DNA of 64,000 nucleotides from Ruminococcus sp. (GCA_015066805.1 SVNP01000007.1:1-64000); one strand, 5' to 3'; positions 40,397-48,709 are shown, counted from the first letter of the stretch. Notes: a model not told the origin generated them from the letters alone. Translations and numbers: made by a program.

Positions 40397-42811
40397 ATGA
40401 GCAATCAGCTAAAAAAATCGCTGGCTGCACGGATCGCCGCCATTGTTGCGGCAGTGGTGCTGCTGTGGCTGACTGTCTGCTTTGGCATACTGACGATTCT
40501 CTGCATTCATCTGGGGGCTTTTACCGACGGACAGCTTTCTGCGGTACAGATGCTCAGCCTGACCTATTTCTCCGAAGGCGACAGCAATCACTCGCAGGAT
40601 GATCTTTCCGCTTATGTGGAAGCAGCCGTCAACGGCTCGGAGGATCTGCGGGCAATGCTGCAAAAACAGTTTTCCCCCGAAGCCACCAACCTGCGGTTTA
40701 CGGTGACCGATGAAAACGGTGAGGTGATCGTGACCAACAACACCGGCCTTACCGAGCAGACCGCAATGGCTTCTCTGTACACGGATCTGTACCTGACCAC
40801 CCACCATTTCCGCTATAAGGTGCAGAAGGTGTTTTCCTCCTACAACCAGATCGTTACCACCGATCTGACGCAGTTTCTGCAATCAAGGGCAGATTACAGC
40901 CATTGGTATTTCACCAGTGATGCAGTGAACAACGCTTACCGCAGCGGTATGTTTGTCACCATCCAAACCATGCTGCCGGCAGACAGACTGACCTTCCCCG
41001 ACAGAGAAACCGCCGAGCAGTTTGATTATGCTTCCCGCTACGGCCCCGAGGCGGTCTGGGAGATCGTTGAGGAAACTACGGCGGAATCCACCACCACAAC
41101 CACCAATGCCGACGGCTACGGTACGCCCAACAGTACGCATCCCACAGTAACGGTAGAGGTACGGCAGATATCGGAGACCGAACATACCATGATCTCCCTC
41201 AGCCAATACTATGAGGAGATGCAGAAAAGTGACCGTATCATCACCATAGATGACCCCGCACTGGCACAGGAACTGGCAAACGGCATTGATGTTACCATTG
41301 TGGGCGAGACCGAAGAAACCACCCGCTACGATGTATGCCTGTATCTGCCCCCTGAACTGACCGTTCAGGATGCCTACGCCGAAAGCATCCGCATGGGGGA
41401 GCTGGCAATTGCCAACCGCTATATTTTCTTGGGCGGCGTGTTTGTTCTGGTGCTGCTGACCATTACTGCCATGATCGCCCTGTGCAAGGTGGCAGGTTAT
41501 GTTTCGGACTATGAAATGCCCGTGTGCGGCTGGACACACCGCATCCCCTATGAGCTGCTGCTCTGCCTTTGCCCTGCGGCGGGTTATCTGCTGATTGTGA
41601 TACTGGATGAGATGTTTTACATGGGCTTTTCCTGGACAGGCAGAGCCGTGCTGGTAGGCGGTCTGATGCTTTGCGGCTCCGCACTGGCGGTATTTATGCT
41701 GTACACCACCGCCGTCAGAGTCAAAACACACCATTTCTGGGATGGATTTTTTACGGTGCGTGTACTGCGGCTGCTGTACCGCCTTTGCAGCAGCCGTGCA
41801 GTTGCCTGTATTGCACTGATCATCGGTGCGGCAGTGCTGTTTATTGCCAATGTGCTGATGCTGCCCAACACCAATGTAGTTTTGTTTATGCTGCTGATAT
41901 TGATGCTGGATGGCTGGGCCTTGCTGGGTGCGATATACTGCATCTACGCCTTTGAGGTGCTGCGGCAGTATGCCAAACGGCTGGAGCAGGGCGATTATTC
42001 CCCTCTGGAGCCTTCTGTGCCGCTGATCGGTGTGTTCCGCAGTTATGCGGAGTCCCTGATGCAGATCAACGCAGGCATCGGGGCGGCTGTGGCAAAGCAG
42101 ACCAAGGCGGAACGGATGCGTACCGCCCTCATCACCAATGTTTCCCATGATCTGAAAACGCCCCTGACCTCTATTGTCAACTATGTGGATCTGATGAAGC
42201 GGGAGCCTGTGGAGAATCCTGCCGTTGCGGAATATCTGGAGGTGCTGGAAAGACAATCCGCCCGCCTGAAAAAGCTGACCGAGGATCTGGTGGAGGCTTC
42301 CAAGGCATCTACGGGCAATCTTTCGGTGGATCTGCAGCCTACCAATGTACAGGTTCTGGTAGAACAGCTGATGGGTGAATACGATGCCCGCTTTGCTGCG
42401 GCAAATCTGACCGCAGTGGTGGATATGCCCGACGAAGACCTGTATGTATCCGCAGACAGCCGTCTGATCTGGCGTGTGTTTGATAATCTGCTGGGGAATA
42501 TCCGCAAATATGCCATGGGCGGTACCCGTGTGTACTTTGATGTTGTCCGTGGGGAGGATTCGGTCTCATTTACCCTGCGGAATATTTCCGAATCCGCCCT
42601 GCATCTTTCCCCCGAGGAGCTGACCGAGCGTTTTGTACGGGGCGATGATTCCCGCAATACCGAAGGCAGCGGTCTGGGGCTTTCCATTGCAAAGGATCTC
42701 ATCCGACTGCAAAACGGCACGCTGGAGCTGCGGATCGACGGTGATCTGTTCAAAGCCGAGGTCACCCTGCCCATTGTGGCACCCCCCGCAGACCCGGATA
42801 TGACCCAATGA
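40397..42811 (+). CDS. Multi-span sensor histidine kinase
   Basis: 804 residues. A first membrane helix (about 14-38) is followed by an extracytoplasmic sensor of about 300 residues with a short Thr-rich loop (TAESTTTTTNADGYG). Five more membrane helices lie in the region 345-520, then HisKA with NVSHDLKTPLTS and a HATPase domain with FDNLLGNIRKYA and GSGLGLSIAKDLI. It should sense an envelope signal and phosphorylate the regulator at 39664. The polytopic region between sensor and kinase is unusual compared with the common two-helix layout. A terminator follows. Confidence 0.93.
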   Translation: MSNQLKKSLAARIAAIVAAVVLLWLTVCFGILTILCIHLGAFTDGQLSAVQMLSLTYFSEGDSNHSQDDLSAYVEAAVNGSEDLRAMLQKQFSPEATNLRFTVTDENGEVIVTNNTGLTEQTAMASLYTDLYLTTHHFRYKVQKVFSSYNQIVTTDLTQFLQSRADYSHWYFTSDAVNNAYRSGMFVTIQTMLPADRLTFPDRETAEQFDYASRYGPEAVWEIVEETTAESTTTTTNADGYGTPNSTHPTVTVEVRQISETEHTMISLSQYYEEMQKSDRIITIDDPALAQELANGIDVTIVGETEETTRYDVCLYLPPELTVQDAYAESIRMGELAIANRYIFLGGVFVLVLLTITAMIALCKVAGYVSDYEMPVCGWTHRIPYELLLCLCPAAGYLLIVILDEMFYMGFSWTGRAVLVGGLMLCGSALAVFMLYTTAVRVKTHHFWDGFFTVRVLRLLYRLCSSRAVACIALIIGAAVLFIANVLMLPNTNVVLFMLLILMLDGWALLGAIYCIYAFEVLRQYAKRLEQGDYSPLEPSVPLIGVFRSYAESLMQINAGIGAAVAKQTKAERMRTALITNVSHDLKTPLTSIVNYVDLMKREPVENPAVAEYLEVLERQSARLKKLTEDLVEASKASTGNLSVDLQPTNVQVLVEQLMGEYDARFAAANLTAVVDMPDEDLYVSADSRLIWRVFDNLLGNIRKYAMGGTRVYFDVVRGEDSVSFTLRNISESALHLSPEELTERFVRGDDSRNTEGSGLGLSIAKDLIRLQNGTLELRIDGDLFKAEVTLPIVAPPADPDMTQ

Positions 42812-42826
42812 CCCTTTACCCCGAAT

Positions 42827-42861
42827 CAGGAGAGGATACTGCTGTATTCTCTCCTGTTTTT
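42827..42861 (+). terminator. Rho-independent terminator of the two-component operon
   Basis: Stem CAGGAGAGGATA paired with TATTCTCTCCTG (one G-U pair), then five Us. Confidence 0.85.
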
Positions 42862-43070
42862 ATCATTTCCCATGATGTTGATATCAGTTTTTTCTGCACA
42901 GTGCGAAAAACTTTCGGCGATTTTCCACAAAATTAACAGTTTGTTCATGGTTACGTCATAAAATATCCGATGTTCTATGATATTCTATTCTTGTTATGAT
43001 ATGCGCCTATGTTCGGTGATGACCGGTCACCGAGGCGTATTTTGGAGACTTGAAAGGAAGGAACCCCATT

Positions 43071-44885
43071 ATGCAGAACATCACTCAAGGCAAACGGCTG
43101 CTTTCCGGCGTACTCAGTGTATGCCTGACCGCCGCACTTGCCGCATTCCCCGCACCTGCGGCATCTGCCGCATCCGTCACCGTGAACCAGAAGCTGGCTG
43201 TGGACGCTACCTATACCGGCTACATCGCAGATCTGGCAACCTCGGGACTGGATACCATCGTCATCTACGTTACAAGCAGCGTGGATACCAACTTCAGCTA
43301 CGGCTTCGGTGTCGGTACCGCCTCCAGCCCCTACTGGTACGAAATCGACGCAGGTAAGTTCATTGTGGACGGCACAGGCGATTCCATTTCCCTGAAGGCC
43401 GGTGAATCCACCCCCATTGTTTTTGATGTTTCCGATCTGGATCTCAGCTACAATCCCAAGACCGATGCCTACCCCGGCAAGTTTGAGTTCCGCAACTATT
43501 ACAGCGCAGGTACGCTGACCATCGACAAGATCAGCGACAGCGTCAGCGGCACCACCACACCGGGTACCGGTACGGGCAGCACAGGTACATCCAATACCGA
43601 AAGCGGCACCTATACCTTTAAGGATAACAAGGACGGTACCGCTACCATCACCGCAACCCTGGCCGCTACTGTGGATGGCATTGATGCTCTGCTGACACAG
43701 GGCTACGATGAAGAGCTGTATCTGGATGAAAATGAGGTATCCTCCTGGCAGGAGGGCGACCCCATCAACAGCCACAAGATCAGCTATGGGGAGTTCGGCG
43801 TGCCCGCAGGCGAAGGCATTACGCTGGAATCCTTTACCTTTACCATTGAATCCAACGAGGATATGGGCACCTTTATGTACGGCTGCGGCATGAATGTTGT
43901 ACAGAATTCCCCCGCAGACACCGAGGCGGTTCTGGGTAAGAACGGCTACTGGTACAACGAGCACGGCGATGATGCCGACGACGTGGAGTTCGAGATCGAA
44001 GTGGGCAAGGGTACCACCCTTGAAGAGTGCGGGAGCTGGATGGAAGTTACCTGGGATGTCCCCGCTGACGTTCAGCCCTACGCTACCACCGGTGCTGCCG
44101 ATACCGTTTCCATTCAGTATTGGTACGGCGATCTGGATGAAGTCACCCTGACCGCTGCAACCTGCACCTATACCGTGACCAAGACCGTTCCCTACAACGG
44201 TCAGGCAAGTGTGTCCCTCTCCAAGGAGATCGACTCCTCCTCCGAGACCGCAAATTCCGTGCAGACCGCTATTTCCGAGCTGGGTCTGGGCGAAAACGAT
44301 ACCATTCAGGCTGTGAAGTTTACCATCGAGGGCGGCTCTGCTCTGGGTAAGATCGTGTTCGGCATGGGTATCTCCGTAACCGAAGACTGCACCGCAGCCA
44401 CCAGCGATTACTTCTACATGAGCGGCAGCTACGCCATCCTCAATGAGGCTGACGGCACCGCCGAGATCATGTGGATCCTGCCCGACGGCGTGGCAGGCTA
44501 TGCCGATCATCAGTACGGCAATATCCTGTTCGGCTACTGGTACGGCCAGAACGAAGAAACCGTTGATCTCACCGACATTACCGTTTACTACAACACCGTG
44601 GAGGAAACCACTACCACGACGACTACTACCACCACCACTACCACCACCACAACAACCACTACTACCACTACTACCTCCGAAGAGATCAAGGCAAGCCGCT
44701 GGGGCGATGTGAACTGCGATAACTACGTCAAGATCGACGATGTTATCCTGCTCAACCGCTTCCTGGGTGAGGATGTTACCATTACCATCAGCGACCAGGG
44801 CCTTGCCAATGCCGAGTGCGACGATGTGGCAGGCTTAAGCCCCAATGACAGCACTGCCATTCTCTCCTATCTGGCAGGTCTGTAA
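43071..44885 (+). CDS. Secreted dockerin protein with beta modules and Thr linker
   Basis: 604 residues from the ATG at 43071 (AAGGAAGG nine bases upstream); an upstream ATG at 43050 lacks a site. The signal peptide ends near AASA at residue 33. Three beta-rich modules follow (about 35-145, 170-375, 385-505), sharing FGxGV/GMGI turns and a WYG strand before the end; the last two are the more alike. A linker of about 25 Thr is followed by a type I dockerin (545-604, starting GDVNCDNYVKIDDVILLNRF). No catalytic domain is visible, so it is probably a binding or structural component of a cohesin-organised complex. Single-gene unit. Confidence 0.85.
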   Translation: MQNITQGKRLLSGVLSVCLTAALAAFPAPAASAASVTVNQKLAVDATYTGYIADLATSGLDTIVIYVTSSVDTNFSYGFGVGTASSPYWYEIDAGKFIVDGTGDSISLKAGESTPIVFDVSDLDLSYNPKTDAYPGKFEFRNYYSAGTLTIDKISDSVSGTTTPGTGTGSTGTSNTESGTYTFKDNKDGTATITATLAATVDGIDALLTQGYDEELYLDENEVSSWQEGDPINSHKISYGEFGVPAGEGITLESFTFTIESNEDMGTFMYGCGMNVVQNSPADTEAVLGKNGYWYNEHGDDADDVEFEIEVGKGTTLEECGSWMEVTWDVPADVQPYATTGAADTVSIQYWYGDLDEVTLTAATCTYTVTKTVPYNGQASVSLSKEIDSSSETANSVQTAISELGLGENDTIQAVKFTIEGGSALGKIVFGMGISVTEDCTAATSDYFYMSGSYAILNEADGTAEIMWILPDGVAGYADHQYGNILFGYWYGQNEETVDLTDITVYYNTVEETTTTTTTTTTTTTTTTTTTTTTTSEEIKASRWGDVNCDNYVKIDDVILLNRFLGEDVTITISDQGLANAECDDVAGLSPNDSTAILSYLAGL

Positions 44886-44963
44886 TCTCCTTACGATTGA
44901 TCCACTTTCTTATACTTCTCCTTTCTAAACTTCTTTCATTTTCATTCCTTATCTGTATTGCCT

Positions 44964-44997
44964 TGCTGCGGAGCGTTTCACTCCGCAGCATTTTTTT
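44964..44997 (+). terminator. Rho-independent terminator of the second dockerin gene
   Basis: Stem TGCTGCGGAG and its complement, loop CGTTTCA, then seven Us. Confidence 0.92.
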
Positions 44998-45092
44998 GCG
45001 GAGATCCCCCTCATCCCCCTTGTGAAAAGCATACAAAACAACTGCCCCGTGCCGGATTCCCGCTGTAAAAAGAGGAAATTTCTGTAAAGCCC

Positions 45093-45121
45093 TTGACATT
45101 TACAGCAAAAACTGGTATAAT
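45093..45121 (+). promoter_or_regulatory. Consensus promoter of the ylxM-ffh-rpsP-khpA operon
   Basis: TTGACA (45093-45098), a 17-base spacer, TATAAT (45116-45121), both boxes exact. It lies 69 bases before the ylxM start. Confidence 0.88.
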
Positions 45122-45189
45122 ACATCTTGCGTGTAAAGGCAAGAACTATGACAGCATATCCGATTTCTCCCACAGCGAGGAACGATACA

Positions 45190-45531
45190 ATGAAAAATCT
45201 GGATTTTGTTCTGCTGCTGGATTGCTACGGCAGCCTGCTGACCCAACGGCAGCGTGAGCTGCTGGAGGGCTACTATAATGAGGACCTCTCCCTGGCAGAG
45301 CTGGCAGAGCCACTGGGTGTCTCACGGCAGGCGGTGCATGACAGCATCCGCAGAGGAGAACGGCAGCTCCTTGCCTTGGAAGAACAGATGGGTCTGGCAC
45401 AGCGGTTAAGACAGTGCCGCTCCCTGTTTGAATCCATTGAGGCATACAGCGCAAAGCTGTGCGCCCCCGAAACCGAAACCATCGCAAAAGCCATTGCAGA
45501 AGCCGCACAGGCAGGCAAGGCTCTGCTTTGA
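45190..45531 (+). CDS. ylxM: YlxM-family helix-turn-helix protein
   Basis: 113 residues from the ATG at 45190, eight bases after AGGA; the frame runs back to 45127 but without support. It has a sigma-70 region 4-like helix-turn-helix (LLTQRQRELLEGYYNEDLSL then GVSRQAVHDSIRRGERQL) and a helical tail. YlxM lies next to ffh in most Firmicutes and is linked to the SRP pathway, though its exact role is unclear. Here ffh starts 37 bases downstream. Confidence 0.92.
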   Translation: MKNLDFVLLLDCYGSLLTQRQRELLEGYYNEDLSLAELAEPLGVSRQAVHDSIRRGERQLLALEEQMGLAQRLRQCRSLFESIEAYSAKLCAPETETIAKAIAEAAQAGKALL

Positions 45532-45568
45532 ACATAACAACCGAACGCAAAAAAGGAGGGAATCCACC

Positions 45569-46963
45569 ATGGCATTTGAAGGTTTGTCCGGCAAGCTGAA
45601 TCAGGTGTTCAAAAAGCTCAGATCCCGCGGTAAGCTCACCGAGGCCGATGTAAAAGAAGCCATGCGTGAAGTCCGCCTTGCCCTGCTGGAGGCAGACGTA
45701 AGCTATAAGGTCGTTAAGGATTTTGTCGGCAAGGTCACCGAGCGTGCCGTGGGCAGCGACGTGCTGACCAGCCTGACCCCCGCACAGCAGGTGGTCAAAA
45801 TCGTAAACGAGGAGCTATGCGCTCTGATGGGCAACGCCAACGCCCGCATCAATTTCCCCTCCAAGCCCCCCTGCGTTATGATGCTCTGCGGTCTGCAGGG
45901 CTCCGGTAAGACCACCCACTCCGCAAAGCTGGCGAAATACCTGAAAAAAGACGGGCATCACCCCTTGCTGGTGGCCTGTGATATCTACCGCCCCGCCGCT
46001 ATTGATCAGTTGAAGATCGTGGGCGAGCAGGCAGGCGTGGCTGTCTTTGAAATGGGACAGACCGACCCCGTGGAGATCGCACGGCAAAGCCTGCGCTATG
46101 CCGCCGACCATAACCACGATGTGGTCATTCTGGATACGGCAGGCCGCCTGCATATCGACGAAAAGCTTATGGATGAGCTGAAAAACGTCAAGGCGGTGGC
46201 GCAGCCCCACGAGATCATGCTGGTGGTGGATGCCATGACCGGTCAGGATGCCGTCAATGTGGCAAAGGCCTTTGATGAGGCTCTGGGCATCCACAGCGTG
46301 CTCATGTCCAAGCTGGATTCCGATACCAGAGGCGGTGCCGCACTTTCCGTGCTTTCCGTTACCGGTAAGCCCATTAAGTTTGTGGGTATGGGCGAAAAGC
46401 TGGATGAGTTTGAACAGTTCCACCCCGAGCGTATGGCTTCCCGTATTCTGGGTATGGGCGATGTGCTGACCCTCATTGAGAAGGCGGAAACCGTCTACTC
46501 TCAGCAGGAGGCCGAAAAGCTCACCCAGAAGCTGCAGAAAAATCAGTTTGATATGAATGACCTGCTGGAGCAGATCCGCCAGATACAGAAAATGGGCAGC
46601 ATCAAAAGCCTGCTTTCTATGATGCCCGGTGTGGGCGACAAGCTGGATGAGATGGATGTGGATGAACGGCAGTTCGGCAGAGTGCAGGCCATTATTACCT
46701 CCATGACCCCCGCAGAACGGGCAAAGCCCTCTATCATTAACCCCTCCCGCAAGCGCAGAATCGCCAAAGGCAGCGGCGCAAAGGTGGAGGATGTCAACCG
46801 CCTGCTGAAGCAGTTTGAACAGATGCAGCAGCTCATGAAGAAAATGGGCGGCGGTAAGGGCCTGATGAAAAATAAAGCCATGAGCCGCAGAATGCGTAAG
46901 CAAATGGCCATGATGGATAAAAAAGGCATGGGCGGCGGCATGGGCGGCTTCCCCGGAATGTAA
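45569..46963 (+). CDS. ffh: Signal recognition particle protein Ffh
   Basis: 464 residues from the ATG at 45569 (AGGAGG upstream). The N domain begins MAFEGLSGKLNQVFKKLRSR. The G domain has the P-loop GLQGSGKTTHSAKLA, DTAGRLHID, and SKLDSDTRGGAAL. The C-terminal M domain is rich in Met and ends in the Gly/Met-rich GMGGGMGGFPGM. It binds signal sequences and the SRP RNA and directs nascent chains to FtsY and the translocon. The SRP RNA gene is not in the window. Confidence 0.97.
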   Translation: MAFEGLSGKLNQVFKKLRSRGKLTEADVKEAMREVRLALLEADVSYKVVKDFVGKVTERAVGSDVLTSLTPAQQVVKIVNEELCALMGNANARINFPSKPPCVMMLCGLQGSGKTTHSAKLAKYLKKDGHHPLLVACDIYRPAAIDQLKIVGEQAGVAVFEMGQTDPVEIARQSLRYAADHNHDVVILDTAGRLHIDEKLMDELKNVKAVAQPHEIMLVVDAMTGQDAVNVAKAFDEALGIHSVLMSKLDSDTRGGAALSVLSVTGKPIKFVGMGEKLDEFEQFHPERMASRILGMGDVLTLIEKAETVYSQQEAEKLTQKLQKNQFDMNDLLEQIRQIQKMGSIKSLLSMMPGVGDKLDEMDVDERQFGRVQAIITSMTPAERAKPSIINPSRKRRIAKGSGAKVEDVNRLLKQFEQMQQLMKKMGGGKGLMKNKAMSRRMRKQMAMMDKKGMGGGMGGFPGM

Positions 46964-46975
46964 AGGAGCTGTGCC

Positions 46976-47179
46976 GTGCGGATTTTAATGTGTCTGGTGG
47001 GCATCGGCGTGGGAATCTTCAGCATTTGCGGTGCCGTCTGCGACTGGAATTTCTTTATGAACAACTATAAGGCGCAGTTTTTTGTCAGAATCTTCGGCAG
47101 AACCGGTGCAAGAATCTTTTATGGCATTCTGGGTGCGTTTATCGTCGTCTGCGGCGTGCTGGCACTTACGGGTGCGTGA
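46976..47179 (+). CDS. Imm17-like small membrane protein
   Basis: 67 residues starting with GTG at 46976, seven bases after GGAG. Two membrane helices (about 3-22 and 46-65) flank the motif WNFFMNNYKAQFFVRIFGRT-GARIFY, which matches the immunity protein 17 family. In polymorphic toxin loci Imm17 proteins protect against a partner toxin, but no toxin gene is near: the neighbours are ffh 12 bases upstream and rpsP 70 bases downstream. A housekeeping membrane role, perhaps linked to protein export, is as likely as immunity. Confidence 0.75.
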   Translation: MRILMCLVGIGVGIFSICGAVCDWNFFMNNYKAQFFVRIFGRTGARIFYGILGAFIVVCGVLALTGA

Positions 47180-47249
47180 TCAATCGCTTCAATGCGGAGC
47201 TTTTCCGCTTTGATATATCAACATCAATTTTTTCGGAGGTGAAAGTAAC

Positions 47250-47492
47250 ATGGCAGTTAAGATTCGTCTGAGAAGAATGGGTGCCAAGAAGGCTCCTTTC
47301 TATCGTATTGTTGTCGCTGACGGCAGATACCCCAGAGATGGCCGCTTCATCGAGGAGCTGGGCTACTATGATCCCACCAAGGAGCCTACTGTGGTAAAGG
47401 TTGACGCTGATAAGGCTAAGACCTGGCTGGCAAACGGCGCACAGCCTACCGATACCGTCAGAGTGATCCTGAAGAAGCAGGGCATTCTGTAA
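47250..47492 (+). CDS. rpsP: 30S ribosomal protein S16
   Basis: 80 residues, beginning [20 protein letters not shown] with [20 protein letters not shown], the complete S16 signature. GGAGGTGAAAG lies just upstream. It is in the conserved ffh-rpsP-khpA order; the usual rimM and trmD do not follow here. A small hairpin stands in the 70-base leader. Confidence 0.97.
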   Translation: MAVKIRLRRMGAKKAPFYRIVVADGRYPRDGRFIEELGYYDPTKEPTVVKVDADKAKTWLANGAQPTDTVRVILKKQGIL

Positions 47493-47527
47493 GGTGCAAT
47501 TCATCACTTTTTTGGAGAGAACCGAAC

Positions 47528-47761
47528 ATGAAAGAGCTGTTGTATGCCATCGCAGAGGGTCTGGTTGCAGATAAGAATGCAATTCAGATCACCCAGGAGG
47601 AGCCCAATGAAGAGGGTGTCATCGTGCTGCATCTGACTGTTGCCCCCGAGGATATGGGCAGAGTCATCGGCAAGCAGGGCAGAATCGCAAAGGCGATCCG
47701 CACTGTTATGCGTGCCGGTGCTGCCCGTGAGAACCTGAAGGTAGCAGTAGAGATCGACTGA
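47528..47761 (+). CDS. khpA: KH-domain RNA-binding protein KhpA
   Basis: 77 residues, one KH domain with the RNA-binding GRVIGKQGRIAKAIRTVMRA loop (GxxG as GKQG). KhpA works with KhpB (Jag) in RNA binding and cell division control in Firmicutes. It follows rpsP by 35 bases and is the last gene of the operon, with a terminator 24 bases after the stop. Confidence 0.95.
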   Translation: MKELLYAIAEGLVADKNAIQITQEEPNEEGVIVLHLTVAPEDMGRVIGKQGRIAKAIRTVMRAGAARENLKVAVEID

Positions 47762-47784
47762 TTCTCTGTGATTCATGAACAGGA

Positions 47785-47815
47785 AGGCTGTGCAGTTATG
47801 CTGCGCAGTCTTTTT
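47785..47815 (+). terminator. Rho-independent terminator of the ffh-rpsP-khpA operon
   Basis: Stem AGGCTGTGCAG paired with CTGCGCAGTCT (two G-U pairs), loop TTATG, then a U-rich run. Confidence 0.85.
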
Positions 47816-47868
47816 CTGTTTTTTGGGGAAAGAGGGGGGGATTTCCCCGCCTTTCAGATGCTCAAGGT

Positions 47869-47938
47869 TGCCAAGAGTGCCACTTTTCATAGGGAGAAAA
47901 AGTGGCACCCTTGGCACTCTTGGCATCCTTGGCACCCT
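47869..47938 (+). repeat. Palindromic element copy A with four 9-base tandem units
   Basis: TGCCAAGAGTGCCACTTTTC faces AGTGGCACCCTTGGCA across ATAGGGAGAAA, and is followed by TGGCACCCT, TGGCACTCT, TGGCATCCT, TGGCACCCT at 47903-47938. The element reappears inverted at 48503-48564. Confidence 0.85.
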
Positions 47939-47961
47939 TGGGGGATAAGAATCTGATGCAG

Positions 47962-47979
47962 CCCCTCTTAATTGCGCTA
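47962..47979 (+). repeat. 18-base direct repeat, left copy
   Basis: CCCCTCTTAATTGCGCTA, identical to 48433-48450. It lies just inside palindromic copy A. Confidence 0.8.
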
Positions 47980-48071
47980 TTCCAAGTGAAGCGGTGGGGG
48001 GATTTTTTTGGATTTACAAGTAACCTCTATGGGTGTAAATCAGAGAGGATGAGGATAAGGAAGGGGATCGG

Positions 48072-48166
48072 AAGGGGGAAACTCAAGGAGAAGGGGAGAT
48101 AAGCAAAACCCGCAGACGAAGTCGGAGGGAATTTGCGCCCTTCCCTTCGCCTTGTGGTTCCCCCTT
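48072..48166. repeat. Imperfect inverted repeat of 24 bases
   Basis: AAGGGGGAA...AAGGAGAAGGG at 48072-48095 pairs with 48143-48166 at 21 of 24 positions around a 47-base loop. Confidence 0.7.
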
Positions 48167-48190
48167 GCACTTACGGCTCAACCGTAAAAG

Positions 48191-48250
48191 TATGGATTGG
48201 CTGTAAATGATGGGTTGACTGCAAAAAACATAGGTTGACTGCAAAACCGT
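48191..48250 (+). repeat. Three 20-base tandem units
   Basis: Two near-identical units with GGTTGACTGCAAAA (48213-48226 and 48233-48246) and a diverged first unit GGATTGGCTGTAAATG (48195-48210). Spacing is 20 bases, close to two helical turns, as in iterons or regulator arrays. Confidence 0.65.
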
Positions 48251-48432
48251 GACTTGCTATCAATTTCATAGGTAACGCAAGAAAGGGGGGAACCCGACAG
48301 GAGAGGGGGGATGTTCGAGCTTCGCTCTCCAATTCCCCCCTCTCCTTACAAGGCTTCACGCCAAATGCTCCGCATTATGGCATCAAGTTTCTGACGAAAC
48401 TTGCCCCCTTAGACCCCCCTCCGCTCACCTCT

Positions 48433-48450
48433 CCCCTCTTAATTGCGCTA
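48433..48450 (+). repeat. 18-base direct repeat, right copy
   Basis: CCCCTCTTAATTGCGCTA, identical to 47962-47979, 471 bases apart. Confidence 0.8.
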
Positions 48451-48502
48451 ATCGGCTTACAATCGCCATATCTCAACGCTCATAAGCCGTCAGGAAATTC
48501 TA

Positions 48503-48564
48503 AGGATGCCAAGGGTGCCAAGAGTGCCACTTTTTCTCCCTATGAAAAGTGGCACCCTTGGCAT
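48503..48564 (-). repeat. Palindromic element copy B, inverted relative to copy A
   Basis: Three 9-base units (AGGATGCCA, AGGGTGCCA, AGAGTGCCA at 48503-48529) followed by CTTTTTCTCCCTATGAAAAG and TGGCACCCTTGGCA: the reverse complement of copy A with small differences. Confidence 0.85.
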
Positions 48565-48591
48565 TGTTAAAACCACTGCCACCACCATGCC

Positions 48592-48620
48592 TTGACATTT
48601 TCCCCATCCTGTGCTATAAT
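48592..48620 (+). promoter_or_regulatory. Perfect consensus promoter of the tRNA gene
   Basis: TTGACA (48592-48597), a 17-base spacer, TATAAT (48615-48620), extended TGC. It is 14 bases from the tRNA 5' end, so the leader is very short. Confidence 0.92.
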
Positions 48621-48633
48621 ATCCTTGTCATAT

Positions 48634-48709
48634 GGGCCCGTAGCTCAGCCGGGAGAGCGCTGCGTTCGCAACGCAGAGGCCGAGGGTTCGATCCCCTTCG
48701 GGTCCACCA
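48634..48709 (+). tRNA. tRNA-Ala (anticodon CGC)
   Basis: A complete 76-base cloverleaf with encoded CCA. Acceptor stem GGGCCCG pairs with CGGGTCC including G3-U70, the alanine identity pair. The anticodon loop is TTCGCAA, giving anticodon CGC, which reads GCG. The T arm is GAGGG-TTCGATC-CCCTT. A consensus promoter stands directly upstream, and a hairpin-like run AAACGGGTACC...GGCACCCGTTTTTT at about 48729-48763 can serve as terminator. Confidence 0.97.

Larger units (their letters stand above)
47816..48591. other. Gene-free, repeat-filled spacer
   Basis: No ORF with a ribosome site is present. The region holds two inverted copies of a palindromic element (47869-47938 and 48503-48564), an 18-base direct repeat (47962-47979 and 48433-48450), a 24-base imperfect inverted repeat (48072-48095 with 48143-48166), three 20-base tandem units (48191-48250) and a hairpin with GAGGGGGGAT near 48301. 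Base composition is strongly skewed, with G-rich and C-rich runs unlike the flanking genes. Confidence 0.75.

Noticed and set aside
47180-47249. Ribosomal-protein leader or riboswitch before rpsP
   Set aside because: Only a short GCGGAGC...CCGC hairpin is visible, without a terminator or known fold.
47903-47938. 9-base tandem units considered as a CRISPR array
   Set aside because: Units are contiguous without spacers and far too short; no cas genes are present.
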